This document shows, one piece after another, positions 8,405-18,580 of a stretch of DNA of 64,000 bases. The DNA lies in assembly GCA_947450675.1 (NCBI GenBank), contig CANFWI010000005.1, positions 1-64,000 on the forward strand, in the 5' to 3' direction. Numbering within the stretch: position 1 is the first letter of the stretch; each line of letters opens with the position of its first letter. The translations under genes were made by a program, and so were the position numbers. Source of the stretch: Comamonadaceae bacterium (GTDB lineage Bacteria; Pseudomonadota; Gammaproteobacteria; Burkholderiales; Burkholderiaceae_C). The notes beneath the pieces were generated by a model, which ran no database searches, was not told the origin of the DNA, and saw only the letters and a program-made list of their open reading frames with translations.

Positions 8405-10144
8405 ATGACCCAAAAAACCTACGAAGAACTGCGCAGCGCGCGCTGGATGGCACCTGACGATGTGCGCTCTTTTGGCCACCGTTCACGCGTGATGCAACTG
8501 GGTTACGGCCCAGAAGACTGGGTTGGCAAACCCATGATCGCGATCATCAACACCTGGAGCGACATCGGCACGTGCCACGGTCACTTCAAGCAACGCGTTG
8601 AAGACGTCAAACGCGGCATCTTGCAAGCCGGTGGATTCCCGATCGAGCTGCCGGCGATTTCGCTGTCCGAGGCCATCGTCAAGCCGACCACCATGTTTTA
8701 CCGCAACTTGCTGGCGATCGAAACCGAAGAGTTGCTGCGCAGCCACCCGATCGACGGCGCGGTGCTGATGGGCGGCTGTGACAAGACCACGCCGGGCCTG
8801 ATCATGGGAGCGCTCAGCGCCGGTTACCCCTTTATTTACATGCCGGCCGGCCCGATGCAAAGTGGCAACTGGAAAGGGCAAGTGCTGGGCTCCGGTTCAG
8901 ACACCTGGAAATACTGGGACGAAAGACGTGCCGGCAAAATCACAGCCAAACAATGGATTGAAGTCGAAGGCGGCATCGCCCGCAGCCACGGCCACTGCAT
9001 GACGATGGGCACCGCCAGCACCATGACCGGCATTGCCGAGGCGTGTGGCTTGACGCTGCCGGGCGCCTCGTCGATTCCGGCGACCGACTCCAACCACGTG
9101 CGCATGGCAGCCGATTGCGGCCGGCGCATAGTGGACATGGTTTGGGAAGACCTGACACCGGCCAAATTGCTCAGCCGTTCGTCGTTTGAAAACGCCATCA
9201 CCGTGGCCATGGCCATGGGCTGCTCGACCAACGCCATCATCCACTTGGTGGCGATGTCGCGCCGCGCCGGTGAGCACTGCGCCGTGGGCTTAGAAGACTT
9301 TGACGCGGCCAGTCGCAAGGTGCCGGTGATCGCCAACATCCGGCCGAGTGGCGACACCTACTTGATGGCCGACTTCTATTTTGCGGGCGGCATGCGCGCC
9401 ATGATGAACGTGCTCAGAGACCATTTGCAGCTTGACGCCATGACCGTCACCGGCCAAACCGTCGGCACCAACCTAGAAGGTGCCGAGGTCTACAACGACG
9501 ACGTCATAAGGCCGCTGTCGAACCCGATTTATGCCGAAGGTGCGCTGGCTGTGCTCAAGGGCAACCTGGCACCCGATGGCTGCGTCATCAAGCCCAGCGC
9601 CTGCGCGCCACACCTCTTCAAACACACCGGCCCGGCGCTGGTGTTTGACGACTACCCAAGCATGAAAAAAGCCATTGACGACCCAGACCTCGACGTCACG
9701 GCAGACCACATCATGATCTTGCGCAACGCCGGACCGCAAGGCGGCCCAGGCATGCCTGAATGGGGCATGCTGCCGATCCCGACCAAGCTGGTCAAGCAAG
9801 GCGTGAAAGACATGCTGCGCATCTCGGACGCCCGCATGAGCGGCACCAGCTACGGCGCTTGCATCTTGCATGTGTCGCCAGAGGCCTACATCGGCGGCAC
9901 GCTGGCCCTCGTCAAAACGGGCGACCTGATCAGCGTCGATGTAGCGGCCCGCAGCATTCACCTTAACGTCAGCGACGCAGAACTGGCCGCGCGCAAAGCA
10001 GCGTGGGTGCAACCGCCCAAACGCTTCGCGCGGGGTTACGGCTGGATGTTCAGCCAACACATCATGCAGGCCGACCAAGGCTGTGACTTTGACTACCTTG
10101 AAACCTCGTTTGGCGCACCTGTCGGCGAGCCTGAAATTTACTGA
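8405..10144 (+). CDS. IlvD/Edd-family sugar-acid dehydratase 1 (L-arabinonate dehydratase-like)
   Basis: 579 residues. It removes water from a 2,3-dihydroxy acid to give a 2-keto-3-deoxy acid, using a [2Fe-2S] cluster and Mg2+. The three cluster cysteines of the family are present near residues 57 (SDIGTCHGH), 125 (GGCDKT) and 198 (SHGHCMTMGTASTM). The serine proposed as catalytic base lies in SDARMSGTSYG. The opening ELRSARWMAPDD plus SFGHRSR is characteristic of L-arabinonate/pentonate dehydratases rather than biosynthetic IlvD. ATG 8405 was chosen because the upstream frame runs into the preceding dehydrogenase gene. Exact substrate unknown. Confidence 0.9.
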   Translation: MTQKTYEELRSARWMAPDDVRSFGHRSRVMQLGYGPEDWVGKPMIAIINTWSDIGTCHGHFKQRVEDVKRGILQAGGFPIELPAISLSEAIVKPTTMFYRNLLAIETEELLRSHPIDGAVLMGGCDKTTPGLIMGALSAGYPFIYMPAGPMQSGNWKGQVLGSGSDTWKYWDERRAGKITAKQWIEVEGGIARSHGHCMTMGTASTMTGIAEACGLTLPGASSIPATDSNHVRMAADCGRRIVDMVWEDLTPAKLLSRSSFENAITVAMAMGCSTNAIIHLVAMSRRAGEHCAVGLEDFDAASRKVPVIANIRPSGDTYLMADFYFAGGMRAMMNVLRDHLQLDAMTVTGQTVGTNLEGAEVYNDDVIRPLSNPIYAEGALAVLKGNLAPDGCVIKPSACAPHLFKHTGPALVFDDYPSMKKAIDDPDLDVTADHIMILRNAGPQGGPGMPEWGMLPIPTKLVKQGVKDMLRISDARMSGTSYGACILHVSPEAYIGGTLALVKTGDLISVDVAARSIHLNVSDAELAARKAAWVQPPKRFARGYGWMFSQHIMQADQGCDFDYLETSFGAPVGEPEIY

Positions 10145-10182
10145 ACCACACTTTAAAACCAACACACCCACAGGAACTCACC

Positions 10183-10899
10183 ATGGCTCTCAGCAACAGC
10201 ACCCGCGACAAACTCAAAACCGTCAGCACCGCCACTTTGTGCAGCGCACTCTTCAAGCGCGGACTGCGCAACCAGTTCATTCAGAACGTGCACCCGCTCA
10301 ACGCCAACCTGCCGAACATGGTCGGCGAGGCTTTCACGCTGCGCTACATTCCGGCCCGTGAAGACCTGAACCCGATGACCGTGTTCCAAAATCCCAACCA
10401 TCCGCAACGTGTGGCGATCGAGCAATGTCCGGCCGGCGCGGTGATGGTCTTTGACAGCCGCAAAGACGCGCGGGCCGCGTCAGCGGGTTCGATCCTGATC
10501 GCGCGTTTGATGGTGCGCGGCGTCGCGGGTGCGGTGACTGACGGCGGTTTTCGCGACTCGCCCGACATCGCCGCCCTGCCCTTTCCGACCTACCACCAGC
10601 GGCCGTCGGCACCCACCAATCTGACACTGCACCAAGCGCTGGACATCAACGTGCCGATTGGCTGCGGTGACGTGGCCGTGTTCCCCGGTGACGTGATGGT
10701 CGGCGACAAAGAAGGTGTCTTCGTGATCCCCGCACACTTGGCCGATGAAGTGGCCGACGAAGCGGTCGAGATGACCGCGTTTGAAGACTTTGTGACCGAA
10801 GAAGTCCTCAAGGGCCGGGCGACGATTGGCCTGTACCCGCCGACCGAGCAACAGTCGAAAGACGACTTTGCGGTGTGGCGCCAAGTCAAAGGCCGTTAA
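10183..10899 (+). CDS. RraA-like family protein, probable keto-acid aldolase
   Basis: 238 residues of the RraA/HMG-aldolase (COG0684) family. The core GAVTDGGFRDSPDIAALPFP matches the region where class II pyruvate aldolases such as 4-hydroxy-4-methyl-2-oxoglutarate aldolase hold their Arg-Asp pair. GCGDVAVFPGDVMVGDKEGVFVIP is the second signature. It ends the TctC-TctC-Ldh2-IlvD operon, so a likely role is cleavage or processing of the keto acid made by the dehydratase. Some family members instead regulate RNase E or have no known activity. HMG aldolase of the protocatechuate 4,5-cleavage pathway belongs to the same family, but the context favours sugar-acid metabolism. Confidence 0.82.
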   Translation: MALSNSTRDKLKTVSTATLCSALFKRGLRNQFIQNVHPLNANLPNMVGEAFTLRYIPAREDLNPMTVFQNPNHPQRVAIEQCPAGAVMVFDSRKDARAASAGSILIARLMVRGVAGAVTDGGFRDSPDIAALPFPTYHQRPSAPTNLTLHQALDINVPIGCGDVAVFPGDVMVGDKEGVFVIPAHLADEVADEAVEMTAFEDFVTEEVLKGRATIGLYPPTEQQSKDDFAVWRQVKGR

Positions 10900-10902
10900 C
10901 CC

Positions 10903-10922
10903 AGATCAGATCAGATCAGATC
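10903..10922. repeat. Four tandem copies of AGATC at a convergent gene junction
   Basis: Four perfect 5-bp repeats lie between the stop of the rraA-like gene (10899) and the stop of the convergent Ldh2-family gene. The last copy contributes the TGA stop of the latter. Probably a polymerase-slippage product. No hairpin is formed. Confidence 0.8.
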
Positions 10923-11988
10923 ACAGCGCTTGCGGCAAGGCCAGCCCGGCCGCCAGTGCCGCTGGCCGCAACGCATCCATCACCCCAGCAGTCAAAGAAA
11001 CGCCGTCGGCCACAGCTTGCCGCTGGCGCACCATCGCATGCTCACCCGGCAAGCGCACAGGGGGGCGGCCCGGCAAGGGCTTATTGGCATGGCAGGCGTC
11101 CACCAACCATTGCGATTGACGCGTGAAAGCATCCAGCCCGGCAAACGCAGCGGGGTCGGTCACCTGCAAATAAATATTGACGGTTGTGCCCTGCGGTTGG
11201 TCTACGCGGCCCTGCCCTGACAGACCCTGCGTCAGTGCCTCGGCTAGCAGGGCCATGCCATACCCCTTGTGGCCGTGGTCAAAACCACCGACCGGCAGCA
11301 GCGAACCACCACCGCTGACGACCGCGTTCGGGTCATCGCTGGGTTGGCCGTCAGCGTCCATCGCCCACTTCGCCGGAAAGCGTTCGCCGCGCGCGACCAA
11401 TTGGCGGGCGCTGTTGAGCGTGGTGATGGAGGAGCTGACGTCCAGCAAGATGGGATCGCCATGGGTGGGAATACCGGCCGCAATCGGATTCGGTGAGAAC
11501 AATGGCTCGGTGCCTCCAAACGGCGCCACGCCGCGTGCAGCCGGTGACGAGCAGACCAGCTGCACCAACAAGCCGCGTTCCGTCAGGCGCGGCAGGTAGA
11601 CCGCGAGAGCACCCGTGTGATGGCTGTTGGCAATCGCCACGGTCACCACGCCGTGTTGATCAATGCGCTCCAAAGCTGTGTCAATGGCACGCGAGATCAA
11701 CCAAGACCCGGGCAGACGCAGCCCATCCCAAGTGATGCAAGCCCCGCGGTCATTGACCACGCGCATGTCGCCATTGATCGCCATGACGCCGCTTTTCACG
11801 GCCTCCAGATACCAGGCGGCCAAGGCCAGACCGTGGGTGCTGTGGCCCATGCTGTCGGCGGTGATCAAGGAATCGGCAATCGCCTCGGCCTTGTTGTCGT
11901 CCATGCCCGTGGCCCGGAACAAAGCAGTGATGAAGCGTGTGAGTTCGGGCAGCGCGTAACGCGGGGAAATATCTGTGTTGCTTGTCAT
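10921..11988 (-). CDS. Ldh2-family NAD(P)-dependent dehydrogenase 2
   Basis: About 355 residues of the Ldh2/YiaK fold: DSMGHSTHGLALAAWYLE, NSHHTGALAVYLPRL, CSSPAARGVAPFGG, FSPNPIAAGIPTHG and GHKGYGMALLAEALTQGLSG. It is clearly homologous to the dehydrogenase at 7288-8379 but far from identical, so the duplication is old. It converges on that operon with only 21 bp between stops and stands alone on its strand. ATG 11988 starts the family-like part; ATG 12000 is possible and neither has a convincing ribosome-binding site. The substrate is unknown, with a 2-hydroxy acid or cyclic imino acid likely. Confidence 0.85.
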   Translation of the reverse strand: MTSNTDISPRYALPELTRFITALFRATGMDDNKAEAIADSLITADSMGHSTHGLALAAWYLEAVKSGVMAINGDMRVVNDRGACITWDGLRLPGSWLISRAIDTALERIDQHGVVTVAIANSHHTGALAVYLPRLTERGLLVQLVCSSPAARGVAPFGGTEPLFSPNPIAAGIPTHGDPILLDVSSSITTLNSARQLVARGERFPAKWAMDADGQPSDDPNAVVSGGGSLLPVGGFDHGHKGYGMALLAEALTQGLSGQGRVDQPQGTTVNIYLQVTDPAAFAGLDAFTRQSQWLVDACHANKPLPGRPPVRLPGEHAMVRQRQAVADGVSLTAGVMDALRPAALAAGLALPQAL

Positions 11989-12232
11989 GTGATAGAGCAT
12001 CGCTGGGTTGATAGCCAATGGATCGAAAGTCGCCAGCGGCGACTGACATGGGGTCTGAGGCACTGACGAGATCGTAACCCGAGGACGCCTTTCAAGAGCA
12101 CAAATGATGACCGTGCCGACGGTATTCAATCTGACCGTGTGTCATGCCAGCGACACGCCTGCCAACAAGGGTTTTGTCCGCGATTTCTGTCTCGGACCCC
12201 AGCGATGATGTAAATTCAAGGACAAGTCTCAT

Positions 12233-13354
12233 ATGTCAGAAAAAATTATCCCCATCGCGGACATCCGCTACGCCAGCCGTGTGCCTCACGTGCCGGCCCA
12301 CATCTCAACGCCCACCGGTCTGCTGGCGGACACCTTGGGCCGACCCTTGCGCGACTTGCGTATCAGCGTGACAGACCGCTGCAACTTTCGGTGCAGCTAT
12401 TGCATGCCGCGCGAGGTCTTTGACAAGGATTACGCCTTTCTGCCGCAATCCTCGCTGCTGAGCTTTGAGGAAATTGCCCGTCTGGCGCGGATTTTTGTGG
12501 CCAACGGTGTCGAAAAAATTCGGCTGACCGGTGGCGAGCCGCTGCTGCGCAAAAACCTCGAAGTGCTGGTCGAGATGCTGGCCAAGATCCAAACGCCCAG
12601 CGGTCAACCGCTGGACATCACGCTGACCACCAATGCATCGCTGCTGGCGAAAAAAGCCCAAAGCCTGAAAGACGCCGGACTGCAGCGCGTGACCGTCAGC
12701 TTGGACGGGCTGGACGACGCGATTTTCAGGCGCATGAACGACGTCGATTTTCCGGTCGCCGATGTACTCAAGGGCATCGAAGCGGCGCAGCGGGTTGGCT
12801 TGGCGCCGATCAAGGTCAACATGGTCGTCAAGCGCGGCACCAATGACGCCGAAATCTTGCCCATGGCGCGCCACTTTCGCAATTCTGGGGTTGTTCTTCG
12901 CTTCATTGAATACATGGACGTCGGTGCCACCAACGGCTGGCGCATGGACGAAGTGCTGCCGTCCGCTCAAGTGATTGAACGACTGAAAACCGAATTCCCC
13001 CTGCTAGCCGTGAAGGCCAACTACGCCGGCGAAACCGCCGAGCGCTGGCGCTACGCGGATGGCGGCGGCGAAGTCGGCGTCATCAGCAGCGTGACGCACG
13101 CTTTTTGCGGCGACTGCAACCGGGCCCGACTGTCGACCGAAGGCAAACTCTTTTTGTGCCTGTTCGCCAGCCAAGGGCAAGACTTGCGTGCCTTGTTGCG
13201 CGGCGACTTTTCGGACGACCAAATCGGCGGCGCAGTCGGCCATATCTGGCAGTCGCGCACCGACCGGTATTCAGAGATGCGTGCAGCGCTGCCCGCAGAC
13301 GCCTCGCCACCGGACACCGGACGGCGGGTTGAGATGAGTTATATCGGCGGCTAA
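12233..13354 (+). CDS. moaA: GTP 3',8-cyclase MoaA (molybdenum cofactor step 1)
   Basis: Radical-SAM enzyme that rearranges GTP to 3',8-cyclo-H2GTP, the first step of molybdopterin synthesis. 373 residues. The SAM-binding [4Fe-4S] cysteines are C50, C54 and C57 in [11 protein letters not shown], with [11 protein letters not shown] after them. The second, substrate-binding cluster is formed by CGDCNRARL and a third Cys 14 residues later (LFLC). The chain ends in the Gly-Gly tail needed for activity. AAGGACAAG precedes ATG 12233. mobA starts 12 bp downstream and moeA follows, forming a cofactor operon. The 240 bp upstream show no riboswitch that I can recognise. Confidence 0.96.
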   Translation: MSEKIIPIADIRYASRVPHVPAHISTPTGLLADTLGRPLRDLRISVTDRCNFRCSYCMPREVFDKDYAFLPQSSLLSFEEIARLARIFVANGVEKIRLTGGEPLLRKNLEVLVEMLAKIQTPSGQPLDITLTTNASLLAKKAQSLKDAGLQRVTVSLDGLDDAIFRRMNDVDFPVADVLKGIEAAQRVGLAPIKVNMVVKRGTNDAEILPMARHFRNSGVVLRFIEYMDVGATNGWRMDEVLPSAQVIERLKTEFPLLAVKANYAGETAERWRYADGGGEVGVISSVTHAFCGDCNRARLSTEGKLFLCLFASQGQDLRALLRGDFSDDQIGGAVGHIWQSRTDRYSEMRAALPADASPPDTGRRVEMSYIGG

Positions 13355-13366
13355 CCAATTTAAAAC

Positions 13367-13984
13367 ATGATTGATATTTCAGAAATTACCGGGCTCATCT
13401 TGGCTGGTGGGCGCGGTTCGCGCATGGGCGGGGTTGACAAGGGCTTGCAGAATTTCAACGACGTGCCGCTGGCTTTGCACACACAGTTGCGACTGAGCCC
13501 GCAGGTCGGTGATCTCCTCATCAATGCGAATCGGAATCTGGCGGCGTACGAATCGTTTGGTGTGCCGGTCTGGCCAGATGCTGCCAGCTTGGGTGACTTC
13601 GCCGGACCGCTGGCGGGCTTTTTAACGGGCCTAGAGCGCTGCGAAACCGCCTTCATGATGACCGTGCCCTGCGACACACCGCTGTTCCCGCACGACCTCG
13701 TGGCGCGTCTCGCAGCAGCACTCGAAGCCGAAGGCGCTGACATCGCCATGGCGGCGGCGCGAGAAGAAGATGGGCAGCTGCGCGCTCAACCGGTGTTTTG
13801 CCTGATGCACTCCGAACTGCTCGAAAGCCTGGTGAGCTTCACGCACGGCGGCGGCCGCAAAATCGACGCATGGACCGCCCTGCACAAAACCGTGCTGGTG
13901 CCGTTTGACCAGCCCAACGACGACCCAAAAGCATTCATCAACGCCAACACGCTGGCTGAACTGCATCAGCTCGAAAGCCGCTGA
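13367..13984 (+). CDS. mobA: Molybdenum cofactor guanylyltransferase MobA
   Basis: Transfers GMP to molybdopterin-Mo to make the guanine dinucleotide cofactor. 205 residues with the nucleotidyltransferase N-terminus [18 protein letters not shown], the PCDTPLFP Asp motif for the metal, and a C-terminal [16 protein letters not shown] segment usual in MobA. It lies between moaA and moeA on the same strand. The cofactor form implies DMSO-reductase-family enzymes elsewhere in the genome; none is in this window. Confidence 0.95.
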   Translation: MIDISEITGLILAGGRGSRMGGVDKGLQNFNDVPLALHTQLRLSPQVGDLLINANRNLAAYESFGVPVWPDAASLGDFAGPLAGFLTGLERCETAFMMTVPCDTPLFPHDLVARLAAALEAEGADIAMAAAREEDGQLRAQPVFCLMHSELLESLVSFTHGGGRKIDAWTALHKTVLVPFDQPNDDPKAFINANTLAELHQLESR

Positions 13985-14029
13985 ACCGCTGAACCGACAA
14001 GATGTTGCAACCCTCTTGATGCCAAGACC

Positions 14030-15358
14030 ATGAAAACAATTGCGCAGATTGCCGCCGAGCTGCAAGGTTACGACCCTCAAGCGTTGCCCGCCAAGGCGGT
14101 GCTCGACTTTTTGCAGCGGCTGGTGACACCCGTCACCGAAAGCACTGAGCTGCCGCTGTTTGACTCGCTGGGCAAGGTGCTGTCTGCCGATGTCATTTCA
14201 CCGATGGACGTGCCGCCGCACGACAACTCGGCGATGGACGGTTATGCCTTTGACGGCCGCCAATTGCAAGCCAACACCCCGCTCCAACTGAGAGTCGTTG
14301 GCACTGCGCTGGCCGGCAAAGCCTGGATCGGTGAAGCCGGTCTGGGCGACTGCGTGAAGATCATGACCGGGGCCATCATGCCGGTTGGTTTAGACACAGT
14401 GGTGCCCCAAGAAATGGTCACGCAGCTCGAACCCTTGAACGGCGAAACTACCTTTGTGCTCATCCCACCGGGTCTGCTCAAGCCCGGTGACAACCGGCGG
14501 CTGCGCGGTGAAGACTTGGCGCAAGGCCGCCCGGCACTCCTCAAAGGCCAAGTCATCACGCCAGCCCGACTCGGCTTGGCCGCCTCGCTGGGTTTGCCCT
14601 GTCTGCCTTGCTGGCGGCCCTTGCGTGTGGCTTATTTTTCAACTGGCGACGAAATCCTGTCGCTGGGTGAACCGCCGCGTGAAGGCGCCGTCTATGACAG
14701 CAACCGTTACACCACCTTTGGCCTGTTGAAGCGACTCGGCTGCGAGGTGATTGACATGGGCGTGGTCAAAGACGATCCCGCCTTGCTGGAAGCTGCCTTC
14801 CGATCTGCAGCGGCGCAAGCTGACGCGATCATCTCCAGTGGCGGCGTCAGCGTCGGTGAGGCCGACTACACCAAGGCTATGATGAAAAAACTTGGTGACG
14901 TGGCCTTCTGGCGCATCGCCATGCGACCTGGCAGACCGATGGCTGTCGGCCGGATTGCCGCAGAAACCAGCGACAGCGCTGGGACACCGGGCAGTCAAAA
15001 ACCAGGCGCCGTGTTGTTCGGCCTGCCCGGCAATCCGGTCGCCGTGATGGTGACTTTTTTGGCCTTTGTCCGGCCAGCTTTGCTGCAGATGATGGGCTGC
15101 ACCGACAGCGCAGCGCCCCTGCTCAAAGCCCACAGTCAAGAGCCGATGCGCAAAAAAGCGGGGCGCACCGAATACCAGCGCGGCTGGGTCTCAACGTCTG
15201 CCGATGGGTCGCTGCAAGTGCGCACCACAGGCAACCAAGGCTCGGGCGTGTTGAGTTCGATGGCTGAAGCCAATGGGCTCATCATGCTGCATCATGAGCA
15301 AGGCAACGTCGCTGTCGGCGACCTGCTGGACGTGATGATGTTTGACGGCGCGATTTAA
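14030..15358 (+). CDS. moeA: Molybdopterin molybdenumtransferase MoeA
   Basis: Inserts molybdate into adenylylated molybdopterin. 442 residues with the MoeA domain order. The N-terminal domain has PPHDNSAMDGYAF. Next are VKIMTGAIMPVGLDTVVPQE, the MoCF-like domain with STGDE, YDSNRY, SSGGVSVGEADYTK and GLPGNPVAVMVTF, and a C-terminal beta domain. It is the last gene of the moaA-mobA-moeA run, 45 bp after mobA. Its stop is 15 bp from the stop of the convergent RND pump gene. Confidence 0.95.
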   Translation: MKTIAQIAAELQGYDPQALPAKAVLDFLQRLVTPVTESTELPLFDSLGKVLSADVISPMDVPPHDNSAMDGYAFDGRQLQANTPLQLRVVGTALAGKAWIGEAGLGDCVKIMTGAIMPVGLDTVVPQEMVTQLEPLNGETTFVLIPPGLLKPGDNRRLRGEDLAQGRPALLKGQVITPARLGLAASLGLPCLPCWRPLRVAYFSTGDEILSLGEPPREGAVYDSNRYTTFGLLKRLGCEVIDMGVVKDDPALLEAAFRSAAAQADAIISSGGVSVGEADYTKAMMKKLGDVAFWRIAMRPGRPMAVGRIAAETSDSAGTPGSQKPGAVLFGLPGNPVAVMVTFLAFVRPALLQMMGCTDSAAPLLKAHSQEPMRKKAGRTEYQRGWVSTSADGSLQVRTTGNQGSGVLSSMAEANGLIMLHHEQGNVAVGDLLDVMMFDGAI

Positions 15359-15373
15359 AGCTGCTGCCAGAGC

Positions 15374-18300
15374 TCAGTGGCCGACAGCGGCCGGTGTTTC
15401 ATGCGCCACTTGCGTGTTCGCACCCGGAACCGCCTTGCGGGCAAACAGTGTGTACATGGTCGGCACCACGAAAATCGTCAGCAGTGTCCCCAAAGACATA
15501 CCGCCCACAATGACCCAGCCAATTTGCATCCGGCTTTCAGCCCCTGCGCCGGTGGCCATCGCCAACGGCAAAGCGCCCAAGACCATCGCACCGGTGGTCA
15601 TCAGGATCGGCCGCAGACGCTGCGCCGAGGCTTTGACCACCGCGTCGATCATGTCCATGCCCTGACCCCGCAACTGATTGGTGAACTCGACGATCAGAAT
15701 GCCGTGCTTGGTGATGAGTCCGACCAAGGTGATCAGACCAATCTGTGAGTACACATTGAGTGAACCGCCGCTCCATTTCAGCGCCAGCAAGGCGCCAATC
15801 ATCGACAGCGGAACCGACAGCATGATGACCAGCGGATCGACAAAGCTCTCGAATTGCGCCGCCAACACCAGGAAAATAAATACCAAGGCCAGCACAAAGA
15901 CAATCACCAGCGCACCTTGCGAATTGCGGAACTCACGGGAGGTGCCGTTGAGTTCAGTGCTGTAGCCAGTGGTGAGAATTTTTGCCGAGGTCTGATCCAT
16001 GAAGCGCAAGGCTTCGCCCAGCGAGTAGTCGCTGGACAAATTGGCCGTGATGGTGACCGAGCGGCGCTGGCCGAAGTGGTTCAGTTCACGCGGCGAAACG
16101 CTTTCGCGCACCTTCACCAAAGCCGACAGCGGGATGATGGCGTCGTTGCGGCCACGCACGTAAATTTGGTCAATGTCTTCCGGCGTGTTGCGGCCATTGG
16201 CCTGCGTTTGCACGATCACGTCGTACTGCTCGGCATCGCGTTTGTAGCGCGTCACATTGCGCCCGCCCAGCAGCGTTTCAATCGCCTTGGCGACCACTTC
16301 GACACTCACGCCAAGATCTGCAGCTTTCTCGCGATCGACGTTGATGCGCAGCTCTGGTTTGTTCAGGCGCAAGTCGACGTCGGGCGAGACGATGCCCGGA
16401 TTTTTGGCGATTTCGTCGAGCATTTTGCGCACCATGCCATTCAGATTTTGGTAACTTTCAGAGGTCTGAATAACAAAGTTGAGCGGTCGCTCCCGAAAGC
16501 CTTGGCCGAGTGAAGGCGGTGTGATCGGGAAGGCTGTGACACCCGACAAACTGGCGAACTTGGGTCCGAGCTCGCGCGCCATGTCCATGGTGGTGCGCTT
16601 GCGCTCGTCCCAGTCGACGGTGCGGTAAATCACGCTGGCTTGCGCCACGGTCGGGTTGCCCAAGCTGACATAAATGCGGTCAAACTCTTTGAAGGGTTGG
16701 CCCATTTTTTCCAATGCTCTGGCGTAACGGTCGGTGTAGTCCAGCGTTGCGCCATCGGGCGCATTGACGTTGGCCAGAATCACGCCACGGTCTTCCATCG
16801 GTGACAGTTCTTGCTTCATGGTCGGGAACACCAAGGCAATCGCCGCCGCGCTGATCAGCATCACCAGCAGCACCAACCAGCGCGCCTGCAACAACCAAGC
16901 CTTGAGCATGCCGCCCAGCCCGGCATGGGCCGCTGGCAGTTGACGCTTGGTCACCAGCCAGCGCAAGAAATCGCCGTAACTATCGGACAAACCCGTCAGC
17001 AAGCGCTCCATGCCACGGTCAAAGCGGTTCGGGTTCGGGTTGTGCTTCAGCAACTGCGTGCACATCATGGGCGTCAGCGTCAACGCCACAAAACCAGACA
17101 CCACCACCGCACCGGCCAGTGCCAGAGCGAACTCGACAAACAACCGACCCGTGCGGCCCGGGGTGAAAGCCAGCGGCGCGTACACCGCCACCAGCGTGGC
17201 TGTCATGGTGATGATGGCGAAGCCGATTTCTTTGGCGCCTTTGATGCCCGCTGAAAACGGATCCATGCCTTCTTCAATATGCCGGTAAATGTTCTCCAAC
17301 ATGACGATGGCGTCATCGACCACCAGACCAATCGCCAGCACCAACGCCAGCAAGGTCAATGTGTTGATCGAAAAACCAGCGAGCGCCATCAGCGCGAAAG
17401 TGCCAATCAGACTCACAGGAATCGTGATGATGGGAATGATGGAGGCGCGCAAGGTGCGCAAGAACACAAAAATAACCAACGCCACCAAGAACACGGCTTC
17501 GACGATGGTGTGATAAACATTTTTGACGGAGCGGTCGATGAAGACTGAGTTGTCATTTGCCACGTCGATCACCATGCCGGCGGGCAAATCAGCTTGGAGC
17601 TTGGGCAAGGCCGCCCGCACGCCTTGTGAAAGATCGAGCGGATTGGCGGTGGCCTGCCGGATCACGCCAACGGCCACGGCGGCACGGCCATTTAAACGAA
17701 CAGCCGTACGCTCATCAGCCGCGCCCTCTTCGACCCGCGCCACATCGCGCACCCGAACTGAAAATCCGTTGACGGTTTTCACCACAATCTCGCCAAACTG
17801 CGCCGGCCGGACCAGGTTGGTCTGTGACGTGACACTGAACTCACGCTGCTGCGACTCAATCCGACCCGCCGGCAATTCCATGTTGCTGCGCCGAATGGCG
17901 TCTTCGACGTCTTGGCTGGTCAAGCGAAACGCGGCCATTTTGTTGCTGTCGAGCCAAACCCGCATGGCGTATTTTCGTTCGCCATAAATGCGCACATCGG
18001 CCACGCCGGTGACGGTCTGAAAGCGCGGCTTGACCACGCGGTTGACCAAGTCATTGATTTCCAACTGGGTCAGTGAGTCGCTGGAAAAAGCGATCTGAAT
18101 CACGGGAAACGCATCGGCTTCGACTTTGGCAATCACCGGCTCTTCAATCGCTTGCGGCAAACGGTTGCGCACGCGGGAGGTTCTGTCGCGGACCTCGGCG
18201 GCGGCTGAGTCGGCGTCTTTTTCAAGTCGGAAACGAACACTGATCTGGCCTTGATCGGCACGGCTGATCGAGGTGATGACGTCAACGCCGTCAATACCCG

Positions 18301-18514
18301 CGATGGAGTCTTCCAGCGGCTTGGTCACCTGCGACTCGATGACCTCTGCCGAGGCGCCCGGATAGCGCACGCTGACGGTCACCACGGGTTCGTCAATTTT
18401 CGGGTACTCACGCACTGTGAGGCGGTTGAAACTGACCGCGCCAATCAGCACAATCAGCAGCGACAGCACGGTGGCAAAGACCGGCCGGCGGATGGAAACT
18501 TCAGCGATTTGCAT
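15374..18514 (-). CDS. RND efflux pump inner-membrane transporter (HAE1 family)
   Basis: 1046 residues, the usual RND length. It begins MQIAEVSIRRPVFATVLSLL, the conserved first transmembrane segment, and has two large periplasmic loops. The proton-relay Asp pair is in GLVVDDAIVMLENIYRHIEEG near residue 400, which marks a drug/hydrophobe pump rather than a metal pump. The second transmembrane block contains ALVIVFVLALVFIFLVLAAQFESF. It is 66 bp downstream of its adaptor gene on the same strand. No outer-membrane channel is present, so it probably borrows a TolC-like protein. Substrates cannot be told from sequence. Confidence 0.93.
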   Translation of the reverse strand: MQIAEVSIRRPVFATVLSLLIVLIGAVSFNRLTVREYPKIDEPVVTVSVRYPGASAEVIESQVTKPLEDSIAGIDGVDVITSISRADQGQISVRFRLEKDADSAAAEVRDRTSRVRNRLPQAIEEPVIAKVEADAFPVIQIAFSSDSLTQLEINDLVNRVVKPRFQTVTGVADVRIYGERKYAMRVWLDSNKMAAFRLTSQDVEDAIRRSNMELPAGRIESQQREFSVTSQTNLVRPAQFGEIVVKTVNGFSVRVRDVARVEEGAADERTAVRLNGRAAVAVGVIRQATANPLDLSQGVRAALPKLQADLPAGMVIDVANDNSVFIDRSVKNVYHTIVEAVFLVALVIFVFLRTLRASIIPIITIPVSLIGTFALMALAGFSINTLTLLALVLAIGLVVDDAIVMLENIYRHIEEGMDPFSAGIKGAKEIGFAIITMTATLVAVYAPLAFTPGRTGRLFVEFALALAGAVVVSGFVALTLTPMMCTQLLKHNPNPNRFDRGMERLLTGLSDSYGDFLRWLVTKRQLPAAHAGLGGMLKAWLLQARWLVLLVMLISAAAIALVFPTMKQELSPMEDRGVILANVNAPDGATLDYTDRYARALEKMGQPFKEFDRIYVSLGNPTVAQASVIYRTVDWDERKRTTMDMARELGPKFASLSGVTAFPITPPSLGQGFRERPLNFVIQTSESYQNLNGMVRKMLDEIAKNPGIVSPDVDLRLNKPELRINVDREKAADLGVSVEVVAKAIETLLGGRNVTRYKRDAEQYDVIVQTQANGRNTPEDIDQIYVRGRNDAIIPLSALVKVRESVSPRELNHFGQRRSVTITANLSSDYSLGEALRFMDQTSAKILTTGYSTELNGTSREFRNSQGALVIVFVLALVFIFLVLAAQFESFVDPLVIMLSVPLSMIGALLALKWSGGSLNVYSQIGLITLVGLITKHGILIVEFTNQLRGQGMDMIDAVVKASAQRLRPILMTTGAMVLGALPLAMATGAGAESRMQIGWVIVGGMSLGTLLTIFVVPTMYTLFARKAVPGANTQVAHETPAAVGH

Positions 18515-18580
18515 GATCAGGGGTTCCGGCTATCGGTCTGGAAAATTCAGGCTGGTGTCAAGCTTGTCTAAAGCTGGTGA

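Noticed and set aside
12001-12232. Possible molybdenum-cofactor riboswitch before moaA
   Set aside because: I could not fold a convincing match to the known element in this 230-bp gap.
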